A stretch of DNA of 64,000 nt from Mortierella sp. BCC40632 (GCA_011634665.1 WAEK01000026.1:348198-412197), one strand, 5' to 3'. Shown: positions 34,593 through 46,457, counted from the first letter of the stretch. Notes: generated from the sequence alone by a model not told the origin. Program-made: numbers and translations.

Positions 34593-36456
34593 TTACAGTT
34601 CGTCTCTGGAAACTACCTCGTTCTCAAAGGCCAAAAGGATATTGTGCTTGATTGAGAGTTCATCCAACTTGTTCATGCTCACCTCACCCTTCTCAATGAT
34701 CTTGGAAAGTCGAGTCGACTCTTTGGTGACAAACTCGGGATTCTGTGAAGCCTTCTCAAAGATTCTGGCATAATGTTTGGCATTGACTTGATCCGCCTCA
34801 GACTCGATCAAAGTCGAGGCTTCCAAGGCCTCTTTGGAGAGTGCTTCTCTTTCCTCGGGTGTGGTGGCCTGAGCAAACTTTTCGGCAATGGCATCCAATC
34901 GTTGGATTCGACCTGCTTGTTTGTTGAGCCGTCCACCGACGGCACGTCTCGAACCGGTCTTTTTGTTGATGAATTCGACAAAGCTTTCTTCGGTGCGACC
35001 ACCGTCGTAATCAACAATGTTTCCGTCTGGACTGAAGAATTTGATGGTTGGGTAACCACCGATTCCGTATTTTGTTGCGAGTTCCGTCTCTACGGTCGCA
35101 TCAACCTTGGCAATCACGATCTAGTAGTTAAGGAATGAGGAAAGAGAAGGAGGAAGGAAAAAGAAGGGGCAAAGAGGTTAATTGAGGTTTACAAGTAAAA
35201 GAGTTGGTTCATCAAGAAGTTCCTTCGGCTAGGGGGGGGTACTTACGTTCTTCTCGTTCAAGAAGTCAGCCGCAACCTTCTCGTATGTTGGTGCTATTTT
35301 CAAAGAAAAAAAGAAGAGAGGAAAATGGCACATCGCCTACGAGTTAGAACTAAACTGGACTATCCCACTACCTGTAAACAAAGACATTTCCTTGTTTCCC
35401 TTCCAGATGAGAACCACTCTTACCCAGGTTCTTGCAATGGCCACACCAAGGGGCATAAAACTCGACCAAAACGTTCTTCTTGCTGTTCAAGACCTTTTCG
35501 TCGAATATCGCTTTTGTCAGCACTTGCACTGCTGAAGGAGCACTACCTGCGGGTTTGGTGCCTATTTGGATGGTATGGAAAAAAAGAGAAGAAAAGGGAG
35601 GAGAAGGGGACGACGGAGAGAAGGGTAGGGGGGGAGTCAGCGACCTCCTTTGGCTTTGGGGTATAGGGGAGGGAAGGGAGCATTCACTCCACAAAGAACC
35701 TCTCCCTATTTTTTTTTTTTTCCTTATTTTTTCATTCTTTCAAATTTGCTTTTCATACCAGACTTCTTGGCTACGAAAGAGGTCAAAGATTCAAGATCGC
35801 GACCACCCGAGTAGTCTTCGGGTTCAGCGTTGATACCGTTGGGGAACCATTTGATGGTTGGGTATCCTTTGACGCCATACTTTTCTCCCAGGGACCGGTG
35901 TTTATCCGCATCGACCTTGGCAATCAGCACCTTGTCCTGTTTCGAAGCAAACGAATCTCCGAGCTTGTCATAAATCTAGCAATCCATTGAAGAGGAGGAA
36001 GAAGAGGAGCGCGATTAGAGGCGAGTGAAAAACATCAAAGGATTGGACCTTCAAACGTAGTTCTATCAGAGATCAATCCAGAAAATGCTTACTGGGGCGA
36101 GTTTCTATAAGGAACAATGAAAGAACAAAGAGAGAGAGAGAACATGAGACAGGGCCAAAGGCTAGAGAATTTAGGAGGACCAACGGGATCAAAATGAGGC
36201 TGCCTTTTTTTTTTTACCGTGCAGTGTCCACACCAGGGAGCGTAAAATTCTACAAGAGACGGACGAGATCCCAAGGTCTTGAAGAAGCAGAAAAAAAGTC
36301 AAAGAAATGTTAGACAAATTCTAGCATCGTTGAGTTTTTTCTCTCTTTTTTACCGAGTCAAAGTTTTTCTTGATCGAGAGCTGCCACGCTGTCGGCTAGG
36401 GCCTTGGAGACAAAAGCAAGAAGTGCAAATGCCAATGAAATCTTGTTTCCAATCAT
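34593..36456 (-). CDS. Protein disulfide isomerase, two thioredoxin domains plus ERp29 C domain
   Basis: ER-lumenal oxidoreductase of the tigA/ERp38 type. Minus-strand exons: 36456-36354, 36277-36218, 36104-36093 (12 nt), 35975-35759, 35561-35424, 35293-35247 and 35120-34593, about 367 residues. A signal peptide (residues 1-21, ending KALA) is followed by NFDS, then two thioredoxin domains, both with [10 protein letters not shown] and YPTIK cis-Pro regions. A helical ERp29-like C-terminal domain ends in the ER retrieval signal RDEL. The 12-nt exon encodes KLAP right after the first active site. The first exon as read is one base out of phase: the signal peptide frame hits TGA, whereas the NFDS frame lies one base over (see findings). 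Confidence 0.92.
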
Positions 36457-37382
36457 GTTTGAAGTATGCGATTTTTTTTTTTTTTTTTATCTCTTCCTGA
36501 AGGGGATCGGTCGAATGGAGTGAAGACTGCTGTTGGTGTCTTTTATTTTTTTTTCAGGTTGACAAGATGAAATAAAGAAATGGAAAAAAGATCAGTGAGT
36601 GGAAAAAGAGTTGGTGTGAAAGAAAAAGAAAAAGAAGAAAGAGGCGCGAGAAACTATTAAAAAAGTGGTGAATAAATCCTCCTGGACGCTTGGATGCTTT
36701 GGTTCTCCTCGCTCACTCCTCACTTCTTTCCCCCGTTTGCACTATCCAACTTTTGACCGACTAGAAGAGGCAAGAGAGAGAGAGGGAGAGATAGAGAGAG
36801 AGGAGGGTAGGGAGGAATTGGATGTCCTCCTTTTTTTCCTCCCCCAACCCCCCCTTTACGATGAGAAAAAGAGCTGGACCAAGCTCGGGAAAGGGGCCGA
36901 ATGGTGCACTGTGCCAAGCGACAGGGGCGAAGAAGTGTGGGAGGAGGGGGTGAAGGGATGTCTATGATGTCGTTGCTATACCCTTTTTCCCCTCCCCCTC
37001 CTCAAAAAAAAAAAGACGCGATTTCGAACTTTTATTTACTTCTACTTGAACCGAGCCTCCTTTTTTTTATGTCTATTTGTTTGTTTGTCAAGCCCATGAT
37101 TGTGGGCAATATTCATTCAGAGGTTTTCGTAGTAAAAAAAAAAAAAAAAGAAAAGCTCTTTCGAGAAGCTAGCATTCCCGATACGAAAACACTGTCGGAT
37201 CCAGCATCTCCACAGTCACGCCTTAACGACCCTTTTAAAAAAAAAAAAAAAAAAAAATTCAAACAGAGCTGGGAGCTCCATCGCTCCCCTCTCTTTCACT
37301 CTTTGGGCTTTGTAGCTTGGCTCACAAAGAGGCTACTCTCTTTGTATGGAGGTCGACCGCTATCTAGGAATGCCTTCTTTAT
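36457..37382. other. Intergenic, PDI promoter and Eaf7 3' flank
   Basis: PDI promoter and leader on one side; on the other the 3' flank of Eaf7, with poly(A) runs near 37135-37150 and 37238-37256. I see no gene. Confidence 0.5.
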
Positions 37383-38802
37383 CTAGGCATTCGTAGTCTC
37401 ACTGGACCAAAAGGGGAAAAATAAAAAAATCATAATCAAAATAAGGACAAAGATACTACAACATAATCCAATTTGGACATTTTTTTTTTTAAAAAAAAAA
37501 ATAGCTACCTTTTTGCTTGTCTTACGACCTCGTGTCGTTGGCGCAGGATCTACTTTTGTCCGAGTTCTCCGAGAAGATCCTGCTGTTGCAGACGATCCGG
37601 AAGTTCTAGGGCTAGATGTGTCGTTCACGTCCGATTTCTTGGTGGCTCTGGATGTTCTCCGCTTCCTAGGCTCTAATTCGGAGATAAGGAAAAAAAATGG
37701 GTCGAAAGAATATCGAGATGAATGTTACTGTTCCTTTTTGCCTCTCGTTGCCTCTTCTTTCCTTTCCTTTCCTTTCCTATTCTTTTTGCTTCTTTTTCTT
37801 CTTTTCCTTCTTTTCCTTTGTTCTCTCTCCTCTCTCTCTCTCTTTTTTTTTGTCGTCCCTGCTCGCACCTATGCCCTTTTCCTCTTTTCATCCATAACCA
37901 TCGAGTCCCAATAGTTCCTCACTTCAGGATAAGCACTGGATTTTGCCACGTACGACCTTCTTCCTCTGGTGAAGATGCACGACTTGAATCCGCGATCGAT
38001 GGTGTCTGTGATCCCTCACGTTGAGCTCGGGTCGTCCTCATGGGCGATGGCGAAGGTGACGGTTCCCGGGCGACTTCTGTCACAAACGGATCAAAATCAT
38101 GGAGTGGCAATACAAATTCTTCGCTATGCTTGAAACTAAAGTCCCTGTCCTCGTCCTCATCCATTTCTTCATCCTCGGCAAAGAGTCCCAGATCTTCCTA
38201 TGACGGGAGAGGTGGGAGGAGGGAGTGAGAGTTGACGCCATAGTTTCAGTGAAACAAGAACGGTGAAAGCTTTGTCAGATACGAACAGAATCATCTGCAA
38301 GAGTTGCGTTCTATAGTGGTGCAGACTGGTGTGCTTGGTGTTGTTTGTATTCGATAGCTGCTCATACCCGTTCATCCAGTGTTTGTAGATCATACATCGT
38401 TCCAAGCTTGACCCAGAGGTCTTGGATAGTGCACGGCGTAGGCGAAAGTTTCATAAAGTGTCGGTGGAGGTTGATCATTCGAAAGTGCTTGTGCATTCCT
38501 GTAGAAAGAGGCAATTCAACAGAGAAGCATTTTTTTTTTTTCCCCCGGTTTCCCCGGATTGCATGTCAGTTGTGCTTTGTTCATCTAGCCTCTCCTTTGG
38601 AATGGAGAGCAAGGCGGTCTGTGGAAGAGGAAAAGAGAGAGTGTGTGAGAGCGAGAGAGAAAGAATAAAAGGGTAGCTCATTACCGACGGGCTTGAACTT
38701 GATAGATGCGTAGAACAGAGCCATCTCCATGTTCTCATCCCAGATGACTTCGCCGCCGAGCATTTCCTGGTCCTCGACTGTCTCATTGAGTTCTGTTGGC
38801 AT
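37383..38802 (-). CDS. EAF7: Eaf7/MRGBP, NuA4 histone acetyltransferase subunit
   Basis: Chromatin protein of the CT20/Eaf7 family, part of the NuA4 acetyltransferase complex with Eaf3 and Eaf5. Minus-strand exons: 38802-38685, 38498-38368, 38197-37957 and a last exon from 37672. The conserved core is EVIWDENMEMALFYASIKF, KPVGMHKHFRMINLHRHF and TPCTIQDLWVKLGTMYDLQ, about residues 18-83. An acidic segment follows (EDEEMDEDEDRD), then a Ser/Pro-rich stretch and a basic tail (PRKRRTSRATKK, TRGRKTSKK). The unspliced frame continues to 37383 with a hydrophobic tail that looks unlike the family. An intron from 37508 to about 37402, giving TGA right after KK and about 217 residues, is the likelier end. 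Donor at 37956 (gtcgta) is weak but gives the right phase. Confidence 0.88.
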
Positions 38803-39067
38803 GATGTTCTCCTGGTCCAAGGCAATGTAAAGAGAAGAGATAAACACGGGACAACAGGCCGAGGAGGAGGCACTTACACCTAAATATCAAGAAAAAAGAG
38901 CAGTCAACATCAATGGCTTGGCTTATGATAACTCGTAGTAGACGCGCTTGATACCATTCCCTTGGACTACTGTATTCCTCCTGGAGAATCAAAGGGGCTG
39001 AAATATGGAGAGGCGCATGGCTGTAGCAGGATTTGCCAAGTATCAGATGCACACTAGACATTCGTAG
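38803..39067. promoter_or_regulatory. Divergent region between EAF7 and an unidentified plus-strand gene
   Basis: Head-to-head spacing of a few hundred bases. It must hold the EAF7 promoter and, if the downstream plus-strand gene is real, its first exon(s). An acceptor-like TCGTAG lies at 39062-39067. Confidence 0.4.
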
Positions 39068-39464
39068 TTGCGAACAAGAAGGACAAAGCTACTCCAGGGA
39101 GTCTCTGGAGACATCTCAAATTTATGGCCTCAAGTGAAGGTAAAAATAAAAAAAATGCAGGTCTGGCAAAGAGTATCGGCTAGCACGATTGTTCAGAACC
39201 TTGACGTTATCCACGAAAGTCTGGATAACCTCTCACCCCACTTGATCCCTGACACGACCAATTGGTGTCCCAACAACCCAACTTTTAAACACCTTGAGAA
39301 GGACTACCGCCGGTTCCAATGTAACTTTCTTTTCCTTTTCTTTTCCTTTTCCTTTATAGTAGAGGGAGAGGGAGAGGCGTAGAGGAAACACAAAAGGCGG
39401 CACGTTTTTTTTTTTTTTTTTTTCAGTGGCTCGTAGACTTGCTCAACTTGCAGCCAAGAGATAA
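39068..39464 (+). CDS. Unidentified gene, last two exons only
   Basis: I do not recognise the family. An open frame from 39068 runs to a donor after 39320 (GTAACT), and the acceptor at 39425-39426, after a long poly(T), joins in phase to a short exon ending at the TAA of 39462-39464. The end of the protein reads RRFQLARRLAQLAAKR. The main exon encodes a mixed, non-repetitive stretch (VWQRVSASTIVQNLDVIHES, then DTTNWCPNNPTFKHLEKDY), unlike the low-complexity noise around it. The codons 39140-39160 could be a 21-nt insert or read-through (in phase either way). No ATG opens this frame, so at least one 5' exon is missing, probably in 38830-39060. It would share a promoter with EAF7. Confidence 0.45.
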
Positions 39465-40820
39465 AAAAATATGCATGCGATTCTCGGGAACGAATTGATC
39501 GCCTTGGCGACAGGGATGATCTAAACGATCACTGCTAGACACTCCGCCAACAGTCGCTTCATCTGACAAAATCTGCTCCTGTTGACCTCGAGCACCGCAC
39601 AATAGCATATTTAACAAGATAAAAAAAAAAAAAAACTTCTCGGGGATGGTCTTTGGTCTATTCCAACTGAAGCTGATGAAATTATGATAGTCGCACTCCA
39701 TTGGGGGATATTACAGTCTGCTAGTCGCCTCATCTGTCAAGGCATGTGGACCAATTACCCCATGTAAAACAAGTCAAAAATCTTTTCTATCGAATTATCC
39801 CATAGTATCGACTTTATGCTATCTGCGCAAACCCTGCACCGCCCCTCATTCTTCCTTTCACCACTCCCACGCCCTTCCATCCCTTTCATAGCAGCTTCAT
39901 CTCTCTTCCTCTTTCGGTCAATAGCCTTACTCATCGTCGCCCTTCTCTTGTCCTTTACTCTTTTTTTTTTTTTTGATAAAATTGTTGATAGACACAGGCG
40001 CCAAACAAACAAGTTTATTTTGCCTACATTCAAAAAACAGGGAGGGGCTTCTAGGCTCTGAATCACCGTCTTTCCATGTGGTAGCATAGTTGGGTGAAAT
40101 GCGGTAGAAAGATGGTGCATAGGGAAAGGGGAGAGAGGTACCGGCGTCTCGCAATCAGAGATACTTTTGTAATCTTGGTAGAGAAAATATCAAGAACGTT
40201 GCCGTGAGCTTTCCAAGACCTCAGTCGAGGCGGGGCGCCAGGAACTACTCCTTTCTTCTGTATCGCCTGGGGATAAGAAGAGAAAGTTTATCCTAACCAA
40301 CTTTCCCCCTTGGCTATTGTCATTGGCTGTTGTGGTGGCGTGGTCCTACAAACGGATAGTGCTATCTGGTTAAAGACAGACCTCAGAACCGAAGTGTAAC
40401 TAAACAACAACAAAATCCATCATTGTCATTGGACAGGGGGGTGGTTTTGGGAATCCAAAGGTAGGAGACCGCTGGAAAACAGGTATAGTTGATAGCTCTT
40501 TCTAGAGACAGAGTGAGTGTAGGAATGGTTCGAGGGTACAGAGAGTCCCAAAGAGATCCATATTTGTGGCTACCAATGAAGTAGTTTCTTGTGGTTGTTG
40601 TCAAGAGGCTGGCAAGATCCTAGCGCGTCCAACGCGTCAATTAAGATAAAATATTTAAAGAGATTCGGTGACGTGGCTTTTCTCGTCTTCGGAGCGGAGG
40701 AAGGTTGGGATTAACTCCTGCACCTTCCTCACTCCCATCCACTCATCCGCTTGCCTTTTCCTTTCCTCCTCCTCCTCCCCCTCCTCCCCCCCTCCTCCCT
40801 CTTCTCAGTACTCACCAACA
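39465..40820. other. Intergenic, NDUFA9-type gene promoter
   Basis: 1.35 kb without a gene I can support. A (CCT)n-rich leader at 40760-40805 directly precedes the complex I subunit start. Confidence 0.5.
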
Positions 40821-43352
40821 ATGATCGCGGGTTCCACCCTTGCCAAACGTAAGGATGATTCAGCAGCCGTCTCACTCCATTCAACCTACCCATGATCAGG
40901 CTCTGATCTACTCGAGACCTCGGAAATTTTCGTCAAACAACAAATAAAGAAAAGGGACCCCTCTCTCCGGGCAATGGGGTTCTTTTGATGAGTTGCAACC
41001 CTTCGGCATCCTTGGCGAGAAGAGCGGACATGGAATAAGTGAAAACATGAGCGCAGGATGCGATAGGATGATCTCCGGCAGCCATCTCCGAAGCGATTGT
41101 CGCTTTTCTCAGTCTCGGACATCTAGGCAAAGCCTTCGGACGATTTCCTCTTCGGGATTCAGGATGTTCGTGATCTGGATCAAAAAGAGCTTCTCCAACA
41201 TATCGCTCCTGCTTCCCTCGCACAATTGCCATATCCACAAGACAAGAAAATCCCTAACGCCTCTCTCACAAACCCTTTTTTCCCGCCCATTGTGTCTACT
41301 TAGAGTCCAAGCAGGTTGTTGCTGGACTTGTCCAGAAGGTAAATAAAACATACCCCAAGTTAGAGCAATCGATAGTTCGTGATTCAAGAGCGTGTCGATA
41401 CTCTGTATTCTTCCCTAACCTCTCTTTTTCTTTTATTTTTATAGCGCTTCGCTTCTGACTTGGTTATCTCTCCCAAGACTGGACGCTCTATCATCCGTAC
41501 CGGTGGTGGTGGACGGTAGGTTCTCGAAAGCCATTGTCAAGGGAGAAATTTCAGGAGGATGGAGTGTCATTGGACCCTGCAGTCCACAAGAGTTGCTACC
41601 GATCGCTAATCGTCTCGCCAACTGAATTTCATTTGCTCCGCCCCTTTCTTTTTTTTCTTTATAGCTCTTCCTCGAACGGTCATGTTGTCACCGTTTTTGG
41701 ATGTACTGGATTCCTCGGACGTTACCTCATCAACCGCTTGGGTAATACTATTTTTTCTTTTTTCTTAATGGTGGCACTGGGAATAGACACCAGGAAAGAG
41801 ATGACAAGCGATCTATTGTTTCTCTACTCACAAAACGAGTCTGTATTTTTTCTTTAATTCTGGGGAACCTTTGATAGCTCGCGATGGTTCCCACGTCATC
41901 GTCCCTTACCGTGATGAGGACGACATGCGCCACTTGAAGGTGATGGGCGACCTTGGAAAGATTATCCCCATGGAAATCCACCTCCGCAACAAGGACTCTC
42001 TTGAGGCTGCTATCCGCCACTCGGACACTGTCTACAACTTGCTTGGCCGTGATTATGAGACCAAGTAAGGGGAAATCGCGAAAAAAAAAAGAACCAGCTG
42101 TAGGATCTGTCGACTTTTATGATACCGACTTATCAACGCGAGAATCTAACTCATCTCGGCTCAATGTCCCGCTACTTCACACTCTTATTCAAATCCAGGA
42201 ACTTTTCCTTTGCCGATGTTCATGTCGAGGCTGCTGGAGTTCTTGCCGAGCTTTCCCAGAAGCACGATGTTGATCGCTTTATCCAGGTCTCTGCCTTGAA
42301 CGCCGACGTCAACTCTACTTCTCAGTTCTTGAGCACCAAGGTATGAGTGCTATCCCTCGACCATTGGGATAGGATGAAAAAATGAATGATATGCGGTCTG
42401 AGAGGATATAGCCGAGAGTAAATAGCTAATATGCAATGTTTTGTGTTTATTCGTTGACAATAGGCTCAGGGAGAGGAGCTTGTTCGCAGCATCATCCCCT
42501 CTGCTACCATTGTTCGCCCTGCCGTCATGTATGGACAGGAAGATCGCTTCCTTGCCCGTCTTGCTAGTATGTCTCTCTTTTCTATATTCTTTGTTGGATT
42601 GCAATCAATTGTTCTTGAGGGCCATGTAGCACTAACATGAATGCTGCGTATTCCCTCTCCACAGTGTCGCGCGGTCTTTCGGTTCGCATCAACGGCGGCA
42701 ACACAACTGTTCGTCCTGTCAATGTGTCTGATGTCGCCGCTGGCATGTTCCAAATGCTTGACGATAGCACCACTGCCGGCGAAACCTACGAGCTTGTCGG
42801 GTAGGATTCTGATGACGGAGCGCAAAAAAAAAAAAAAAAAGCCAGCGCTTCTCTCTCAGACAACACCAGAAACCTAACGAATATGAAAATACTCATACCT
42901 CTTTTAGTGACCAAGTCTATACCTACAAGGAGCTCATGGAATTCATCAAGCAGACCACCAACCTCGACATTGGTGATATCAACGTCCCCAAGCCCATTGC
43001 CTCCTTGATGGCCAAGGTCATGAACCTCCTCCCATGGCAGACTCTTGGCGCTGATGAGGTCGAACGCGTAAGTAGAAACGTCGTGTTTCTTGTAGTTCAC
43101 CCTTCTTTGTTTATTCTTTTGAGATGATCTAACATTAATCTTAAACCTACTCGCTGGATCCTTCATTAGATGATGATCAACGACAAGCTGACTGGAGTCA
43201 AGACCTTTGCCGATCTCGGCATTGAGCCCAGCTCGCTCGAGATTACTGGTATTCAGTACCTTCGCCGTTTCCGTTCCAACTTGTACAACGACGAGCCTCT
43301 CAAGAAGGGTGTTGTTGGCAAGAAGAAGGTCTTCCACGCTGGCTACCTGTAA
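40821..43352 (+). CDS. NDUFA9: Complex I 40-kDa subunit (NDUFA9/NUO40)
   Basis: Accessory subunit of mitochondrial NADH:ubiquinone oxidoreductase with an atypical short-chain dehydrogenase fold that binds NADPH structurally. Ten exons: 40821-40848, 41304-41338, 41445-41515, 41665-41741, 41878-42064, 42199-42340, 42464-42566, 42665-42800, 42908-43067 and 43170-43352. All phases agree and give 373 residues. The N-terminus (MIAGSTLAK, then VVAGLVQKRFAS) suits a mitochondrial presequence. The nucleotide loop is VFGCTGFLGRYLINRLA. Further landmarks are VYNLLGRDYETKNFSFADVH, RFIQVSALNAD, IVRPAVMYGQEDRFL and VRPVNVSDVAAGM. The C-terminal part (TFADLGIEPSSLEITGIQYL and a basic end) is as in fungal homologs. 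A very intron-rich gene with introns of 80-460 nt. Confidence 0.96.
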
Positions 43353-44051
43353 ATGGCATGCGCTTCCTCTTTGTTGATACACACCCGGCTCTCTCTCTCT
43401 CCTCTCCTTTTCTCCAACCCTCTCTCTCTTTCGTTTTACTGCTTCATCCCCACCCTTTCCTCTCATCAGACATGACATAAACCTATCCCCATACCTACTT
43501 TGTCCGACTATGCAGAAAAAAAAAAAAAAAAAAAAAAACAAGTCTAGATGTGCGAAAGAAAAATACAGGCACTATATACTTTTACGATGGAGTGGGTACA
43601 TCATGGCATCATGACTAACAGGCATGATGAGAAAAAAAAAATGCTTGGCGTCCTTTTTTTTTATGTCTGACATAGTCTTGGGAAAGGATTGGAACAGTGT
43701 CACTGGTCGGTTCTTGGTCTGACTGCTCAACAGCCATTGCTCTGCGCGTGACACCAAGTGCTCATGCATAAAAGAAGAGAGAGAGAGCGACGGGCGTCCT
43801 GGGAAACCCTTTTTTCCATTTTTTCTTCTTTGTTCCCTTGATACCACCCTGTATTCATCGTAAGCTGGGGATTCTCTTTCTTCTTTTCTTGGACCCTGAC
43901 TTTTATTGCCACGTAACTCTTTCCTTTTATCCTTTCCAGATCATCTACTGAAGAAAAAATACCCAACTCTCCCTCTCTCTCTCTTCTCCTTTTCAACAGC
44001 AACTATCATCTTCCTTTTAGCCCTTCTTACCTTCCCCCCACAACTCTCCAT
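43353..44051. other. Intergenic, 3' UTR and leader of the next gene
   Basis: CT-rich 3' flank, poly(A) at about 43517-43538, then a pyrimidine-rich leader before 44052. No gene. Confidence 0.5.
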
Positions 44052-44474
44052 ATGTCCGGCTCAAATTCAGTCACTCCAGTCTTTGGAGCAGTAGGTCCTT
44101 CGACAACACAGATTCCAGGTCTGGCAGCGGCAGCGGCGCTCAACGATACTGTACAGGGCACACACCGATTCCAAGGTCAGCCTATCCAACAAGCCGTCCT
44201 CATGGACCCTTCCTCGTCCTCGCAAGCTAATCAAGGACCTGTTCCGGGCGATGTCGAGAATGAGAATGAACCCGATTCGAATGAGGCCAGTACAGGAAAC
44301 AATCAAGACAATGAGAATCCTTTGGGGGTGACCGAGACGGATGAGGAACGGAGAGCAAGGGAAGAGCGATTCCAGCGATTGTTCAGTAGTGGACGATTGG
44401 GAACGCCTTCGGTTGACGACCGAGAGCCAGGACGATGGTTCACTCTCCCAGTGGTTCGACCTACACTCAAGTAA
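44052..44474 (+). CDS. Hypothetical acidic, disordered protein, 140 aa
   Basis: Family not recognised. The frame is a single exon with ATG at 44052, after a pyrimidine-rich leader typical of genes here, and TAA at 44472. The N-terminal half is rich in Ala, Gln, Ser and Thr; residues 60-95 are acidic and Asn-rich (NENEPDSNEAS). It then has a short charged helix (TDEERRAREERFQRLFSSGR) and ends GRWFTLPVVRPTLK. There is no signal peptide or membrane span. Amino-acid use is not that of a simple repeat, which supports a real gene, but there is no homology argument. Confidence 0.55.
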   Translation: MSGSNSVTPVFGAVGPSTTQIPGLAAAAALNDTVQGTHRFQGQPIQQAVLMDPSSSSQANQGPVPGDVENENEPDSNEASTGNNQDNENPLGVTETDEERRAREERFQRLFSSGRLGTPSVDDREPGRWFTLPVVRPTLK

Positions 44475-44885
44475 ACCATAGCTACTTTTATTTCTCTTTC
44501 TCTTTCATCCGCACGGATCCATGTACACACCATGTACATACTTTCTCTTCCTTTTCTCTTCTCCTTGTGCTTGTAAAAGAGTATGTATTTTCTCCTGTTG
44601 AAGTCAAAGTCAAAGTATAAACGACTCCAGTGGAGCATACCGAGGATCTACGTTTTTCTGGTGAAGAGTTTGGGTTTGAGGAAGAGAGGAGGTGGAGGTG
44701 GAGGAGGAAGGCATGGCTATACCAAGAAAGCTGTGCTATCCTCTTTCTCTTTCATTATCCTACAAAGAGGGAAGAAGGAAAGGCTAAGAATGAAGTGGAA
44801 AAAAAAAAATAATAGGGGAGCAGAGAAAGATAGATAAAAAGAGCTTCTTTTCTCCTCCTCCACTGAATGTAAGTTGAACTACACA
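44475..44885. other. Intergenic
   Basis: About 410 nt with GA/CT-rich patches and a short GGA repeat near 44685-44710. No gene seen. Confidence 0.5.
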
Positions 44886-45411
44886 ATGTCAACTGAAGAT
44901 TGGATAGGTGTTAACAGGAATGCTCGCTAAGGATTTTCTTTTTTAGAAAAGCAAAAAAGAAAAGGAATCGCCTGCTGCAGCTTTCGCCCTTCTCAATTAC
45001 TTGCCTCCATCTGGCCATGATTGTCGCACCGCCTTCACCGGTCGACTTGGCACACTTGTCCTTGACCTCGCCGTCTGCTGTTCGGCGAAAATTACGAAAA
45101 GTCTTCTTGCTCGTGCCACAGATAGTTACCGCCCATTGTCAACTAGTTGGAGGTAAAACAGGCGTTCTTGATTCTCAACATGGTTCATGACGATGTTGAT
45201 AATGATATGCGGATGAAAATTCTGGATATTCTTTTTTTTTTTATAACGTTCCAGGACACCCCTTTTGCTCTCCATTCTCTCCTCGTTTCCTTCTACCTTC
45301 CTTCATGCGATGAAGTTCGGACTCTGCCTTGTCGGAAGACGATTCGTATCAGAGTCTTTACCAACACTTAGAGATGACACAGAGCGCGTCAACTCAGTTT
45401 CTTCTTTTTGA
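44886..45411 (+). CDS. Hypothetical small membrane-type protein, spliced
   Basis: Family not recognised. Three exons join in phase: 44886-44907 (ATG), 44981-45152 and 45255-45411 (TGA), for 116 residues. Introns are 73 and 102 nt with GT/AG ends. The product begins MSTEDWIAFALLNYLPPSG, is rich in Leu, Ala, Ser and Thr, and has two or three moderately hydrophobic stretches (LGTLVLDLAVCC; LLLSILSSFPSTFL). The frame may continue past 45411 through a further intron into the region that follows. The case rests on phase, splice sites and composition only. Confidence 0.4.
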
Positions 45412-46457
45412 CCATGTTGCTGCTCGTATCAGGAATTGTTATTCGCTGGCTTTCATTGTTACTTGTGAATTCGGTTATCCATCCGCTTCTGCTTGAGCCT
45501 TATCAACCATCTTTTTACACCATAGTCGTTATTCTCATCGTTGTTGTCACCATTGCCGTCAACTACGCCAGTCGGACAAAGAGTGGTGGCGGTAGTGGTG
45601 GTGTTTGAATGGACTGACTGTCCCTCATCTCGAGTACTAGATTCCTGACCTGGCATAGAATGCGTTACTCGATTCGGACACCTGGTTAATACCGTCGGAT
45701 CGACCGTTCTATACGCATGTAGCCAACTTATCACATAACTCGTGCATCGAGTGGCACCAATGACAACTGGTCGAGGTCTTCAATCACCGCAGTTCATCAA
45801 ACAGTGATGGCGTTGGCTCCCCTCTGCCTTTTCCATTTCCTTGGCCCGGTATGGAGCTTTACATGTATTTACTGCGTTTATCACCCTTGTAACAGCGCTG
45901 AAGAGAATGAGGATGTTAATACACACGAAAATGAGGATACTATGGGCGTGCTGATAAAAAAAAAACCATCCTTGTTTGCGATACGACGTTTGTCCATACG
46001 ATCGGCAAACACCAAAACCAGATTTTCCGAAAAGGTCAAAAACGAATCGCCCTGGTGGAAAAAAGTATCAGACACTCTGGATCGATCGAAAGATCTGTTG
46101 GACGATCAGAATATGTATGGCCCACAGCGGTTGGAGAAGAGGTTCATGGCACAACTCAACTGGCGATGAGGGGAGAGGGTTCTCCATACCTGTCGCTTGA
46201 TTTCTAGGCATTGGCAAGGGATAGTTCACATGAACAGTGATGACGGTTTAGGACAGGGTACTGCGCCCATTTTTAGTAGCCGCTCAATCCAAAATCAAAG
46301 TTGCCCAGCGCCGCGCTTCGTCCTCCTTTCCCGTAGTGGCGCAAAATCCTTGTGTCGATCAGCCCCAACCAGGGAGATCTTTGATAATGATATCTTAGAC
46401 TATGCTCCCTCCTTGGAAGAAAGGAAGAGGAGGAAAAAAAGCGAAGAGTCATTCTAA
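45412..46457 (+). other. Candidate exons of an unidentified gene
   Basis: Several open frames on the plus strand have coding-like composition but no resolved structure. 45408-45605 encodes a hydrophobic span followed by YASRTKSGGGSGGV. From an acceptor near 45896 a frame runs to about 46134 (acidic ENEDVNTHENED, then FAIRRLSIRSANTKTRFSEK and SPWWKKVSDTLDRSKDLL). An acceptor at 46203-46204 leads to a frame ending at 46457 (ILDYAPSLEERKRRKKSEE). These may be one membrane protein with a basic tail, or the 3' part of the gene at 44886. Not assigned. Confidence 0.3.

Noticed and set aside
40520..40545. B-box-like GGTTCGAGGGT as a tRNA hint (also near 52588)
   Set aside because: No matching A-box, acceptor stem or cloverleaf nearby.
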